Positions 7,966-15,116 of a DNA stretch of 21,992 bases are shown here, in pieces; position 1 is the stretch's first letter, and the number at the start of each line of letters is the position of its first letter. The position numbers and the translations under genes were made by a program. A model generated the notes under the pieces. That model did no database searches, was not told the origin of the DNA, and worked only from the letters and a program-made list of their open reading frames with translations. The DNA comes from Mycoplasmatota bacterium (GTDB taxonomy: Bacteria; Bacillota_I; Bacilli_A; Izemoplasmatales; Izemoplasmataceae), in NCBI GenBank assembly GCA_030636545.1, contig DAOVWR010000009.1:1-21992 (forward strand), written 5' to 3'.

Positions 7966-8760
7966 ATGCCAGAACTTCCTGAGATTTATAATATTAGTGA
8001 ACAATTAAATAATGAACTTGTTGGATTGAAAGTTTCAGAAGTAATTATTCATCAAGAAAAAAGTATCAATTCAAAAATTGATGCTTTTACTAATAATCTC
8101 CTCAATCAAGAAATTAAAGTAGTTACTTCACACGGGAAATGGATTATTATTACATTTAAGAGTAATAGCCGCTTACTTATTAATCTAGGCATGGGAGGAG
8201 ATTTACTGTATACTGCAGATATTCCTACAAAGAAACATCAGGCAGTCATTAAGTTTAACAATGATTATCTATTATCTTTTCGCTTTTGGTGGTTTGGCTA
8301 TATTCACTTTGTATCAGCTACAGAAACACATGAGATGACAAAAAAACTAGGTATCGATCTAATTCGTGATGATATTACAAAAGAAGAATTCAAGAAACTA
8401 TTTACTAATAGAAAAGGTTCTTTAAAGTCGTTTTTATTAAACCAGAAAAATATTGCTGGGATAGGCAACTATTATATCCATGACATTCTATATAATGCGA
8501 AGATTAAACCTTCTAAGAAAATTCCTGATCTATCATCTAGAAAACTTGGAAATTTATATGTCACCATAAAAGAAGAATTTATTAATTCTATTTCAAAACG
8601 TGGAGCTAATTATGAACTAGATATTTATAATAATAAAGGTGAATTTAAGGCGGATAAAGTAGCCTATAAAGAAGGGGAGTCATGTCGTTGTGGTACAACT
8701 ATAAAGAAAATGAAAACAGGCTCAACGTCTTCATATTATTGCCCAAAATGTCAAAAATAA
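7966..8760 (+). CDS. Fpg/Nei-family DNA glycosylase-like protein
   Basis: A protein of 264 residues. It begins MPELPE, giving the catalytic Pro2 and Glu3 of the Fpg/Nei family, with the conserved Lys58 in SHGKWI. The helix-two-turn-helix region is NIAGIGNYYIHDILYNAKIKP. It ends in a zinc finger with Cys240, Cys242, Cys259 and Cys262. Two points are unusual. The first Cys pair is C-x-C and not C-x2-C. The finger loop has TGSTSSYYCP and lacks the Gly-Gly-Arg-Gly stretch with the DNA-contacting Arg of classical MutM. The TGSTSS form, together with LGMGGDLLY and FRFWWFGY, resembles a separate Bacillota branch of the family. Expected role: base excision repair of oxidised bases with AP-lyase activity. 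It sits two bases after the flavoprotein gene with AGGAGGGA as ribosome binding site. Confidence 0.88.
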   Translation: MPELPEIYNISEQLNNELVGLKVSEVIIHQEKSINSKIDAFTNNLLNQEIKVVTSHGKWIIITFKSNSRLLINLGMGGDLLYTADIPTKKHQAVIKFNNDYLLSFRFWWFGYIHFVSATETHEMTKKLGIDLIRDDITKEEFKKLFTNRKGSLKSFLLNQKNIAGIGNYYIHDILYNAKIKPSKKIPDLSSRKLGNLYVTIKEEFINSISKRGANYELDIYNNKGEFKADKVAYKEGESCRCGTTIKKMKTGSTSSYYCPKCQK

Positions 8761-8789
8761 TGTATTTTAATTTTTTCAAAAAACAGAGA

Positions 8790-8798
8790 TGATATAAT
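8790..8798 (+). promoter_or_regulatory. Extended -10 promoter of the aldo/keto reductase unit
   Basis: TGATATAAT (8790-8798) is a TGn-TATAAT extended -10 element, 19 bp before the start codon of the next gene. No good -35 hexamer is seen at the proper distance, which extended -10 promoters can tolerate. Confidence 0.6.
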
Positions 8799-8817
8799 TA
8801 TAGAAGAGGTGAGACGA

Positions 8818-9642
8818 TTGAAAAAAGTAAAATTGAATAATGGAACAGAAATGCCAATTGTTGGTTTAGGAACTTGGCTTAGTGCTCCAGAAGATGTTTA
8901 TAACGCAGTTTTAACTGCATTAAAGAATGGTTACCGTCATATTGATACTGCAATGATTTATCGTAATGAAGAAGCCATTGGTAAAGCAATAAAAGATTCA
9001 GGAGTTAAAAGAGAAGAAATCTTTGTAACGACAAAACTATGGAATACTGATCAAGGATATGAACAAGCATTAAAAGCATTTGATGTATCACTTAAGAAAC
9101 TTGGATTAGATTATGTTGATTTATATTTGATTCACTGGTTCAAAGGATACAAAAAAGCAGTAGAATCGTATCGTGCTTTAGAATCTATTTATAAAAGTGG
9201 AAAAGCAAAAGCTATTGGTGTAAGTAACTATAATATTCATCACTTAATGAATATCATAAATAACTGTGAGATACCTCCAATGGTTAATCAAGTTGAAACA
9301 CATGTAACACTTCAAAATCATTTCTTACATGAATATTGTTTAGAAAATAATATACAGTTGGAAGCTTATGCTCCGTTAATGAGTTCTCGAATTAAAGAGT
9401 TACTCAAGAATGAAGTAATGCTTAAAATAGCAGAAAAATATAATAAAACAGTTCCGCAAATCGCCATTAGATGGCTTGTTGAGAGAAATATTGTGGTAAT
9501 CCCTAAATCAGTTACACCTAGCAGAATTATTTCTAACTATGACGTCTTTGACTTTAGTTTAGATGAAGAAGATATGAAAGAGATTAGAAAAATAAATACT
9601 GGTAGAAAAATCTTTGTAGAGTTTGATAACGTTGACTACTAA
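8818..9642 (+). CDS. Aldo/keto reductase (AKR5-like)
   Basis: A protein of 274 residues, typical for the family. The catalytic tetrad is complete: Asp43 and Tyr48 (HIDTAMIYRNEEAIG), Lys73 (TTKLWN) and His106 (DLYLIHW). Further family signatures are AIGVSNY, NQVETH and the NADPH-binding VIPKSVTPSRI near the C-terminus. It should reduce aldehydes or ketones with NADPH in the cytoplasm; the nearest type is the 2,5-diketo-gluconate/glyoxal reductase group. The start is taken as TTG 8818, because AGAGGTGA (8805-8812) lies five bases upstream and the protein then begins MKKVKLNNG as in homologues; the GTG at 8809 is part of the ribosome binding site. The stop shares one base with the next start (TAATG), so the two are coupled. 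Confidence 0.92.
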   Translation: MKKVKLNNGTEMPIVGLGTWLSAPEDVYNAVLTALKNGYRHIDTAMIYRNEEAIGKAIKDSGVKREEIFVTTKLWNTDQGYEQALKAFDVSLKKLGLDYVDLYLIHWFKGYKKAVESYRALESIYKSGKAKAIGVSNYNIHHLMNIINNCEIPPMVNQVETHVTLQNHFLHEYCLENNIQLEAYAPLMSSRIKELLKNEVMLKIAEKYNKTVPQIAIRWLVERNIVVIPKSVTPSRIISNYDVFDFSLDEEDMKEIRKINTGRKIFVEFDNVDY

Positions 9643-10607
9643 TGATTAAATTTGGAATCGTAGGAGCAGGTTCTATTGCGAACCAATTTGCTCGGGATAT
9701 AAGTAAATGTAAAGATGCTAAGTGTGTGGCCATAGCTTCAAGAAGTCTTGAAAAAGCAGAACTATTTAGGGAAACCCATAACTTAGAATTTGCGTTTGGT
9801 AGTTATGAAGAAATGGCTAAATCTAATGAGATTGATGCTGTTTACATTGCAACTCCCCATAACTTTCATAAGGAACAAAGTATTTTATTTATGAATCATA
9901 AAAAGCATGTTCTTTGTGAAAAACCAATTTCAGTTAATTTGAATCAACTTAATGATATGATTGAGTCAGCAAAAGAAAACAATGTTCTTTTAATGGAAGC
10001 AATGTGGACAAGATTTTTACCTGCATCAATTATCGTTAAAGAAGTAGTAGAATCAAACAAATTTGGGAAACTTAAAAATGTGTATTTAGAATTTGGATAT
10101 GATCTTATGGAAAACTATTCAGAAGATAGAAGACTACTTAATCCAAAATTAGCTGGGGGTAGTTTACTAGATTTAGGTGTCTATCCTATTTCATTTCTAA
10201 TGTATCTTTCTAAAGAAAAAATAAAGAAGATTAACGCCGAAGCAAGACTTCATAAAACAGGTGTAGATATAGAAACCAGAATCTCAATTGATTTTGAGAA
10301 TGATCTAAAAGCTAAACTAATATGTTGTATGGATACTGATATGAATAATCCAGGAGTTTTTGAGTTTGAAAACGGTATAATTAAAATGGAACATTTTTCA
10401 AGAAGTACAAGGGTAATAATTAATGATGATATAATTAATATTCCTTTTATTGAAGAAGGATTTGGGTATCAAATAAATAGTTTTATCAATACAATTAATA
10501 ATGGCAAAACAGAAAACGATATTATGTCTTACTATGAATCACAAAAAGTAATGTCAGTAATGGACGAAGTAAGAAAAATAATCGGAGTTAAATATCCATT
10601 TGAATAA
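9642..10607 (+). CDS. Gfo/Idh/MocA-family oxidoreductase
   Basis: A protein of 321 residues. The N-terminal Rossmann domain has GIVGAGSIA (5-13), and the family's EKP motif is at 93-95 (LCEKPIS), whose Lys is catalytic. MEAMWTRFLP (118-127) and GGSLLDLGVYPI (172-183) follow; these resemble the dihydrodiol-dehydrogenase/glucose-fructose-oxidoreductase-like branch. It should be a cytoplasmic NAD(P)-dependent dehydrogenase of a sugar or polyol. The ATG overlaps the stop of the aldo/keto reductase by one base, so the two reductases probably act in the same carbonyl or sugar pathway. The substrate is not evident. Confidence 0.9.
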   Translation: MIKFGIVGAGSIANQFARDISKCKDAKCVAIASRSLEKAELFRETHNLEFAFGSYEEMAKSNEIDAVYIATPHNFHKEQSILFMNHKKHVLCEKPISVNLNQLNDMIESAKENNVLLMEAMWTRFLPASIIVKEVVESNKFGKLKNVYLEFGYDLMENYSEDRRLLNPKLAGGSLLDLGVYPISFLMYLSKEKIKKINAEARLHKTGVDIETRISIDFENDLKAKLICCMDTDMNNPGVFEFENGIIKMEHFSRSTRVIINDDIINIPFIEEGFGYQINSFINTINNGKTENDIMSYYESQKVMSVMDEVRKIIGVKYPFE

Positions 10608-10608
10608 C

Positions 10609-10634
10609 AAAAGCACTTATGCAAGTGCTTTTTT
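10609..10634 (+). terminator. Intrinsic terminator after the oxidoreductase pair
   Basis: AAAAGCACTT (10609-10618) pairs perfectly with AAGTGCTTTT (10623-10632) around a four-base loop, with a run of six T (10629-10634). It starts two bases after the stop codon. Confidence 0.93.
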
Positions 10635-10657
10635 ATTTATTACAGAAGGGCTATATA

Positions 10658-10666
10658 TGATATAAT
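10658..10666 (+). promoter_or_regulatory. Extended -10 promoter of the YwaF-like gene
   Basis: TGATATAAT (10658-10666) is an extended -10 element identical to that before the aldo/keto reductase. ATTACA (10639-10644), 16 bp upstream, may serve as a weak -35 box. Confidence 0.65.
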
Positions 10667-10688
10667 AGATAAGACTGAGGTGAGAAGA

Positions 10689-11474
10689 ATGTTAGATGTG
10701 TTTAGTTTCAATCATTTTTTATGGCTTTTATTTATACCAATAGTAATCTATTTTGTATATTACGGACTCAATAATAAATCTCAAAAATTTAAATATTGGT
10801 TTTTATTCAGTCTAACATTAGTTGCTTGGGTAGTACATTTTTCGCGTTATTGGCTTGACCCTGAATTTTCAACTTATAAGTTATTCTTTGTTGATTTATG
10901 TGGATTCTCAACTATGCTCTATCCCTTTTTCTTTTTATCAAAGAAAAAGGTATTAAAAGATACAATGTATTATTCAGGTGCGCTATTTGCCTTCTTATCA
11001 CTTGTATATCCTAATACTATTGAGGGAGACCCAATCTTCATCTACAATACAATCAGATTTTTCTTAGCTCATATAATTTTAATGATGGTACCAATCTTAT
11101 TAGCAGCTTGGAAATTACATATTCCAAATATAAAAAATTTAGGATGGGTATTCGTATTTATTATGATCGGTGGATTATATAATATGGCACTCACTAGCTT
11201 CTTTGTAGAAGTAGGATTAAGAAACTCACTTATTAATTACATGGGTATTTGGGGACATGAAGGAACTCTTTATAGTTATGCATTAATAATAGTACCTTGG
11301 ATGACATATGATAGATTAGTTGAGGGTGAAATAGTAAAGACAGCTATTCCTTATCTCTATATTATTCCCGCAGCTTTTATTGTGTTAATGCCAACATGGC
11401 TTTTAATGTCATTGCCAGTTGTTGGAGTTAAAGAGTTTAAAACTAAAATAAACGATATAATAAAAAGGCTATGA
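10689..11474 (+). CDS. YwaF/TMEM164-like integral membrane protein
   Basis: A protein of 261 residues with about seven hydrophobic segments (roughly 8-26, 36-56, 66-84, 93-108, 121-141, 154-172 and 226-247). The core carries HFSRYW (50-55), FFVDLCGFSTMLYP (66-79) and FFLAHII (124-130) after a YP motif at 107-108. This pattern of His-x-x-Arg-Tyr, a membrane Cys (C71) and a later His (H128) fits the YwaF/TIGR02206 family, related to eukaryotic TMEM164, which is described as a cysteine-dependent phospholipid acyltransferase. Lipid acyl transfer is therefore possible but unproven. ATG 10689 is chosen for its AGGTGA (10678-10683) five bases upstream; the GTG at 10680 belongs to the binding site. 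It is a single-gene unit between its own promoter and terminator. Confidence 0.6.
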   Translation: MLDVFSFNHFLWLLFIPIVIYFVYYGLNNKSQKFKYWFLFSLTLVAWVVHFSRYWLDPEFSTYKLFFVDLCGFSTMLYPFFFLSKKKVLKDTMYYSGALFAFLSLVYPNTIEGDPIFIYNTIRFFLAHIILMMVPILLAAWKLHIPNIKNLGWVFVFIMIGGLYNMALTSFFVEVGLRNSLINYMGIWGHEGTLYSYALIIVPWMTYDRLVEGEIVKTAIPYLYIIPAAFIVLMPTWLLMSLPVVGVKEFKTKINDIIKRL

Positions 11475-11499
11475 TACTTGCGTATCTTAGCCTTTTTTT
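11462..11499. terminator. Bidirectional terminator between convergent genes
   Basis: AAAAAGGCTA (11462-11471) pairs with TAGCCTTTTT (11488-11497), extended inside by GATAC/GTATC (11473-11477 and 11482-11486) after a T-T mismatch, with loop TTGC. T runs follow on both strands: TTTTTTT on the plus strand and, read in reverse, the run from the leading A's. The stem contains the stop codon of the YwaF-like gene and reaches that of ldh at 11498, so it serves both genes. Confidence 0.92.
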
Positions 11500-12442
11500 A
11501 ATAATTAATATTATCTAAACTATTTCTTAAAATATTAGCTGATACTTTAAGTTTTTCTTTTTCTTCTTCATTTAATTCAAGCCAAACAATATGATGTACA
11601 CCATCTCTATTTAAAACGGCCGGTAACCCGATATAAATATCGTTGACACAGTCATAGACATTATTATTAAGCACTGAAATAGGCATTATTCTGTTTTCAT
11701 TATTAAGAATAGCAGCGGTAATTCTTACTAGTGCCATCCCAATTCCATAATATGTTGCTCTCTTTCTTTTAATAATCTCATTAGCTGCGTTTCGGACTTT
11801 TAGATAGATATCATCTAAATCTTCAAAGTTAATCTCTTTCATTGTATTAACAACGTCTTTCATTGGCTTAGCGCCAACATTAGAATTAGACCAACAAACA
11901 AACTCACTATCTCCATGTTCACCTAAAATATAAGCATGAATATTTCTAGGATCGATATTAATATAGCTTGATATTTCATATCTAAGTCTTGCAGTGTCTA
12001 GTGCGGTACCACTTCCGATAACTCGAGAAGCATCTAGACCTGATTCTTTCCAAGCAACATAAGCAAGTAAATCAACTGGGTTTGAAGCAACGATTAATAT
12101 TCCATCAAATCCCGAAGCCATGATACTTTTAACAACAGATTTAATTATTATCGCATTTCTATTTAGTAATTGTATTCGTGTTTCGCCTTCTTTTTGGTTA
12201 ACTCCGGCAGTTATAACAACAATAGCTGCATTTTTACAATCATTATAATCTCCGGCATGAATATTCATTTTTCTTGGACCAAAAGCAAGACCATGATTTA
12301 AATCCATTGCCTCTCCCTCAGCCTTATCTTTATTTATATCAATTAGAACCAATTCCTCAACAGTACCTTGGTTTACAAGGGCATAAGCATAACTCATTCC
12401 GACAAATCCTGTTCCAATAATAACAACTCTATTTGTTTGCAT
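11498..12442 (-). CDS. ldh: L-lactate dehydrogenase
   Basis: A protein of 314 residues, usual length. NAD-binding motif GTGFVGMSYA (10-19) and cofactor-selecting Asp35 (LIDIN). The active-site loop is GVNQKEGETR (80-89), with Gln83 where lactate enzymes have Gln and malate enzymes have Arg, and the loop Arg at 89. SNPVD (120-124) and GSGTALDTARLR (143-154) give Asp149 and Arg152; the catalytic His176 is in GEHGDSE. It converts pyruvate to L-lactate with oxidation of NADH in the cytoplasm, the normal end step of fermentative glycolysis. The start has a strong GAGGTGATT binding site in the minus strand. It is the only minus-strand gene in the window and a single-gene unit, convergent with the YwaF-like gene. 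Confidence 0.95.
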   Translation of the reverse strand: MQTNRVVIIGTGFVGMSYAYALVNQGTVEELVLIDINKDKAEGEAMDLNHGLAFGPRKMNIHAGDYNDCKNAAIVVITAGVNQKEGETRIQLLNRNAIIIKSVVKSIMASGFDGILIVASNPVDLLAYVAWKESGLDASRVIGSGTALDTARLRYEISSYINIDPRNIHAYILGEHGDSEFVCWSNSNVGAKPMKDVVNTMKEINFEDLDDIYLKVRNAANEIIKRKRATYYGIGMALVRITAAILNNENRIMPISVLNNNVYDCVNDIYIGLPAVLNRDGVHHIVWLELNEEEKEKLKVSANILRNSLDNINY

Positions 12443-12579
12443 ATAATCACCTCATCTTTATTTTAACAAAATAGAATCTATAAAGATAAGGATATACTCA
12501 ACCGGAAAACGTTTTTATCTTAAAGAAAAAGACATTCACAATTTTTACATATATATTTCATAATATCTACATAACAAAT
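12443..12579. other. ldh upstream region
   Basis: This stretch holds the ldh ribosome binding site and presumably its minus-strand promoter. A TTGAGT (complement of 12496-12501) could be a -35 box, but no convincing -10 box stands at the right distance. Just upstream of it is GGAAAACGTTTTTA (12504-12517), which resembles a CcpA (cre) site with two deviations from a symmetric TGAAAACGTTTTCA. No open reading frame with a ribosome binding site was found here. Confidence 0.4.
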
Positions 12580-12663
12580 TGCTATAATTAAGTATAAATT
12601 TTTTCATTACCTTCTAAAGAGTTAGTTTTGTAAGAAATCTCCTTGTTCAAAAGGAGATTTTTT
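12580..12663 (+). ncRNA. Candidate small RNA: orphan promoter plus terminator
   Basis: An extended -10 element TGCTATAAT (12580-12588) is followed, about 45 bp later, by a perfect intrinsic terminator: AAATCTCCTT (12635-12644), six-base loop, AAGGAGATTT (12651-12660) and six T's (12658-12663). Between them there is no start codon with a ribosome binding site. The predicted transcript starts near 12595 and is about 70 nt. It lies between the divergent ldh and the separate tetR promoter, so neither gene explains it. The -35 region is poor. The alternative is a remnant, or a barrier protecting the tetR promoter from read-through. Confidence 0.4.
12635..12663 (+). terminator. Intrinsic terminator without an upstream gene
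   Basis: Perfect 10-bp stem (12635-12644 with 12651-12660), six-base loop and T-run. It is oriented for plus-strand transcripts, yet the nearest plus-strand gene upstream ends at 11474 and has its own terminator. It is part of the candidate small RNA unit. Confidence 0.85.
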
Positions 12664-12675
12664 ATTTTGTTTCAT

Positions 12676-12704
12676 TTGACATATGACAGTTTGTCATATA
12701 TTAT
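12676..12704 (+). promoter_or_regulatory. Promoter of the tetR-exporter operon
   Basis: A perfect TTGACA (12676-12681) and TATTAT (12699-12704) are 17 bp apart. The spacer is occupied by a palindromic operator (12681-12699), so bound repressor would cover both boxes. Confidence 0.85.
12681..12699. promoter_or_regulatory. TetR operator 1
   Basis: ATATGACA-GTT-TGTCATAT is a perfect inverted repeat lying between the -35 and -10 boxes. Its core TATGAC-N5-GTCATA is repeated exactly in operator 2. TetR-family repressors usually sit beside such sites and control themselves and the efflux genes behind them. Confidence 0.82.
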
Positions 12705-12708
12705 TATA

Positions 12709-12727
12709 TTATGACGATGTGTCATAA
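12709..12727. promoter_or_regulatory. TetR operator 2
   Basis: TTATGAC-GATGT-GTCATAA is a second perfect inverted repeat with the same TATGAC-N5-GTCATA core. Its centre lies 28 bp from operator 1, around the expected transcription start, and its end touches the tetR ribosome binding site (AAGGAGG, 12726-12732). Confidence 0.82.
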
Positions 12728-12739
12728 GGAGGTATTAGT

Positions 12740-13345
12740 ATGCCAAAAGAAACGTTTTTTAATTTAGATGAAGATAAAAGAAATAAAATAATCGAGGCAG
12801 CGAAAGTTGAGTTTACCGCTAATCCATTAAGAAAATCACGAGTATCGAATATAATAAAAAAGGCTTCAATTCCAAGAGGAAGTTTTTATCAATATTTTGA
12901 TGACCTTGATGATCTTTATTACTATGTTATTGATGATGTATTTGATAATATTTATAAAGCTGGGAATAAATTTTGTGATGCTACAAATGATATTTTTGAA
13001 TTTGCCCAAATATCATTTGAATATGATTATAATGGATTCATTAATGATATGCGTCATCGTTTCATGATGAATGTCTTTAAAAGTATTTCTTCAAACGAAG
13101 AATACCAAGCAACTTTTAGGAAGATGAGAAGAGATTATATTCTAGGAATTTTAGATAAAATGGATTTATCAGGCATTCGCTTAAAAAAAGAGGATGATTT
13201 AATTAAAATGTATCGAATGATTCAAGAATTGAAACGAAATGTAATTCATCGTGCAGTAGTTGAAGACTTATCAAAAGAAGAAGCATCCAAAGAGTTTGGA
13301 TGGTTCCTTAATATACTAAAAAATGGACTGTTAGAGGTGAAGTAG
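12740..13345 (+). CDS. TetR/AcrR-family transcriptional regulator
   Basis: A protein of 201 residues, usual for TetR. The N-terminal DNA-binding domain (about 10-60) has the helix-turn-helix SRVSNIIKKASIPRGSFYQY (33-52), followed by FDDLDDLYYYV, the typical boundary to the ligand domain. The rest is helical and divergent, as expected for the ligand-binding dimer domain. The ATG has AAGGAGG seven bases upstream. Its stop is one base before the first ABC gene, whose ribosome binding site lies within the end of tetR. It most likely represses its own operon through the two operators at 12681-12727 and is released by a substrate of the exporter. Confidence 0.92.
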   Translation: MPKETFFNLDEDKRNKIIEAAKVEFTANPLRKSRVSNIIKKASIPRGSFYQYFDDLDDLYYYVIDDVFDNIYKAGNKFCDATNDIFEFAQISFEYDYNGFINDMRHRFMMNVFKSISSNEEYQATFRKMRRDYILGILDKMDLSGIRLKKEDDLIKMYRMIQELKRNVIHRAVVEDLSKEEASKEFGWFLNILKNGLLEVK

Positions 13346-13346
13346 T

Positions 13347-15116
13347 ATGGGTAATTTGAATAGAATGCTTAAATATACTGTCAAGTATTGGAAACATATT
13401 ACCGTCTCTTTACTTGCAATGTTAATTCAGGTAGCTGTTGGATTTATTGTTCCGTTTTTAATGATTAGAATAATAGATAATGCAATACCTAATAGTGATA
13501 CAAACTTATTATTGACAACAGCATTACTAATGCTTGTTGTGGCATTATTGGGATTGGGTTTTGGATTAGTTAATAACTATACTTCTCAATATGTTTCACA
13601 GTATGCTAGTGCTGATTTAAGACTTGATTTGTTTAAGAAAATTCAGTCATTATCTTTTATTAATATTGATAACTTTAAAACAAGTAGATTAATTACTTCA
13701 GCAACCAATGATATAGTAAGAATACAACAGTTTTACCAAATGCTTTTAAGAATTATTGTAAGAGCTCCATTAATGATTGGAATGGGACTATTTCTTTCCC
13801 TTGGAACTAGTACAGAATTATCATATATCTTCTTTTACTCAATGCCAATTTTAGTTATTTCCATAATAGTAATTATGATTGTTGCATTTCCAAGATATAC
13901 TAAAGTACAGAAGACAGTTGATGGAATAAATAAAGTAGTTTTAGAAACAGCAAACGCACCAAGAGTAATAAAATCGTTTGTTTCTGCTAAACATGAAAAT
14001 AATAAATTTGAAACTGCAAATGAAACATTCAGAGTTACAAATACAGCAGCAAATAAAGTTATGGCCTTTGCTGATCCAATAATTATGTTTATCTTTAATT
14101 CAAGTATCGCTGGTATTATTTTCTTAGGTGCATACTTTATTGATAAAGGAAGTTTAATGAATGCTACAACCAACCTACCACAAGTTGGAGTGTTAATTGC
14201 TTTCAACAACTATAGTATGCAAATACTAATGGGATTAATGATGTTTGCAATGATGATGATATTTATATCAAGAGCAGCAGTTAGTGCAAAAAGAATTACA
14301 GAAATCTTCGATGAAAAAGTTGACCTAACTTCAAAAATAGATGCAATAAGCAATTTAAAATTGACAGGTGAAATAGAATTCAATAATGTTAGTTTTGGAT
14401 ATGGAACTGATGGAAATAGAGTTCTAAATAATATTAACTTTAAAATAAATAGTGGAGAGACTGTTGGAGTTATCGGATCTACAGGTAGTGGAAAGTCGTC
14501 ACTAATTCACTTGATTCCAAGGTTATATGATGTTTGCGAAGGTGAAGTAAAAGTAAATGGAATCGATGTAAAGGATATCCATATTGATACATTAAGATCA
14601 CAGATTAGTGTTGTTACACAAACTGCTACAATCTTTAGTGGATCAATAGGAACAAATATAGTTCAAGGTAAAAATGATGCTAGTTATAATGATTTAGTCG
14701 AGGCGGGAGAAAATGCCGCTGCAAATGAATTCATTAATGATTACGATGATATTTACAATCATGAAATTCAACAAAAAGGCAGTAATCTCTCTGGAGGACA
14801 AAAACAGAGACTGTCCCTTGCTAGAGCGTTTATAAGGAAACCTAAAATATTAATTCTAGATGACTCTACTAGTGCAGTAGATGCTAAGAGTGAAGAACAA
14901 ATAATTGATGCAATAAATAAATTATCTAAAGACATGACAACCTTAGTTATTAGTCAAAAAATATCAACTATTAAAGATATGGATAAGATTATTGTTTTAG
15001 ATAATCAAGGTCATTTAGATGGATTTGATTCACATATTAATTTATTAAAAACAAGTAAGGTTTATCAAGAAATAGCTCTATCTCAAGTTGGGAATGGAGG
15101 TGGTCTTGATGACTAA
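13347..15116 (+). CDS. ABC exporter half-transporter, degenerate-site subunit (pair 2, first gene)
   Basis: A protein of 589 residues with a six-helix membrane domain (about 15-315) and an ATPase (about 340-585). Walker A GSTGSGKS (377-384), Q-loop Q425, canonical signature LSGGQ (481-485). Walker B is LILDD (502-506), with Asp506 in place of the catalytic Glu. The switch His is also lost: LVISQKIS has Gln537. Loss of both Glu and His marks this as the subunit that binds but hardly hydrolyses ATP at its own Walker site, as described for TM287-like subunits. It overlaps the next gene by 8 bp. It forms a heterodimeric multidrug-type exporter with that gene's product. Confidence 0.93.
   Translation: MGNLNRMLKYTVKYWKHITVSLLAMLIQVAVGFIVPFLMIRIIDNAIPNSDTNLLLTTALLMLVVALLGLGFGLVNNYTSQYVSQYASADLRLDLFKKIQSLSFINIDNFKTSRLITSATNDIVRIQQFYQMLLRIIVRAPLMIGMGLFLSLGTSTELSYIFFYSMPILVISIIVIMIVAFPRYTKVQKTVDGINKVVLETANAPRVIKSFVSAKHENNKFETANETFRVTNTAANKVMAFADPIIMFIFNSSIAGIIFLGAYFIDKGSLMNATTNLPQVGVLIAFNNYSMQILMGLMMFAMMMIFISRAAVSAKRITEIFDEKVDLTSKIDAISNLKLTGEIEFNNVSFGYGTDGNRVLNNINFKINSGETVGVIGSTGSGKSSLIHLIPRLYDVCEGEVKVNGIDVKDIHIDTLRSQISVVTQTATIFSGSIGTNIVQGKNDASYNDLVEAGENAAANEFINDYDDIYNHEIQQKGSNLSGGQKQRLSLARAFIRKPKILILDDSTSAVDAKSEEQIIDAINKLSKDMTTLVISQKISTIKDMDKIIVLDNQGHLDGFDSHINLLKTSKVYQEIALSQVGNGGGLDD

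Noticed and set aside
12530..12560. Rex-like site (TTGTGAA on the minus strand) upstream of ldh
   Set aside because: Only one half-site is present; the expected second half TTCACAA at the right spacing is missing.
13835..14209. Minus-strand open frame of 124 codons inside an exporter gene
   Set aside because: It mirrors the hydrophobic coding of the membrane domain on the other strand and has no start signal.
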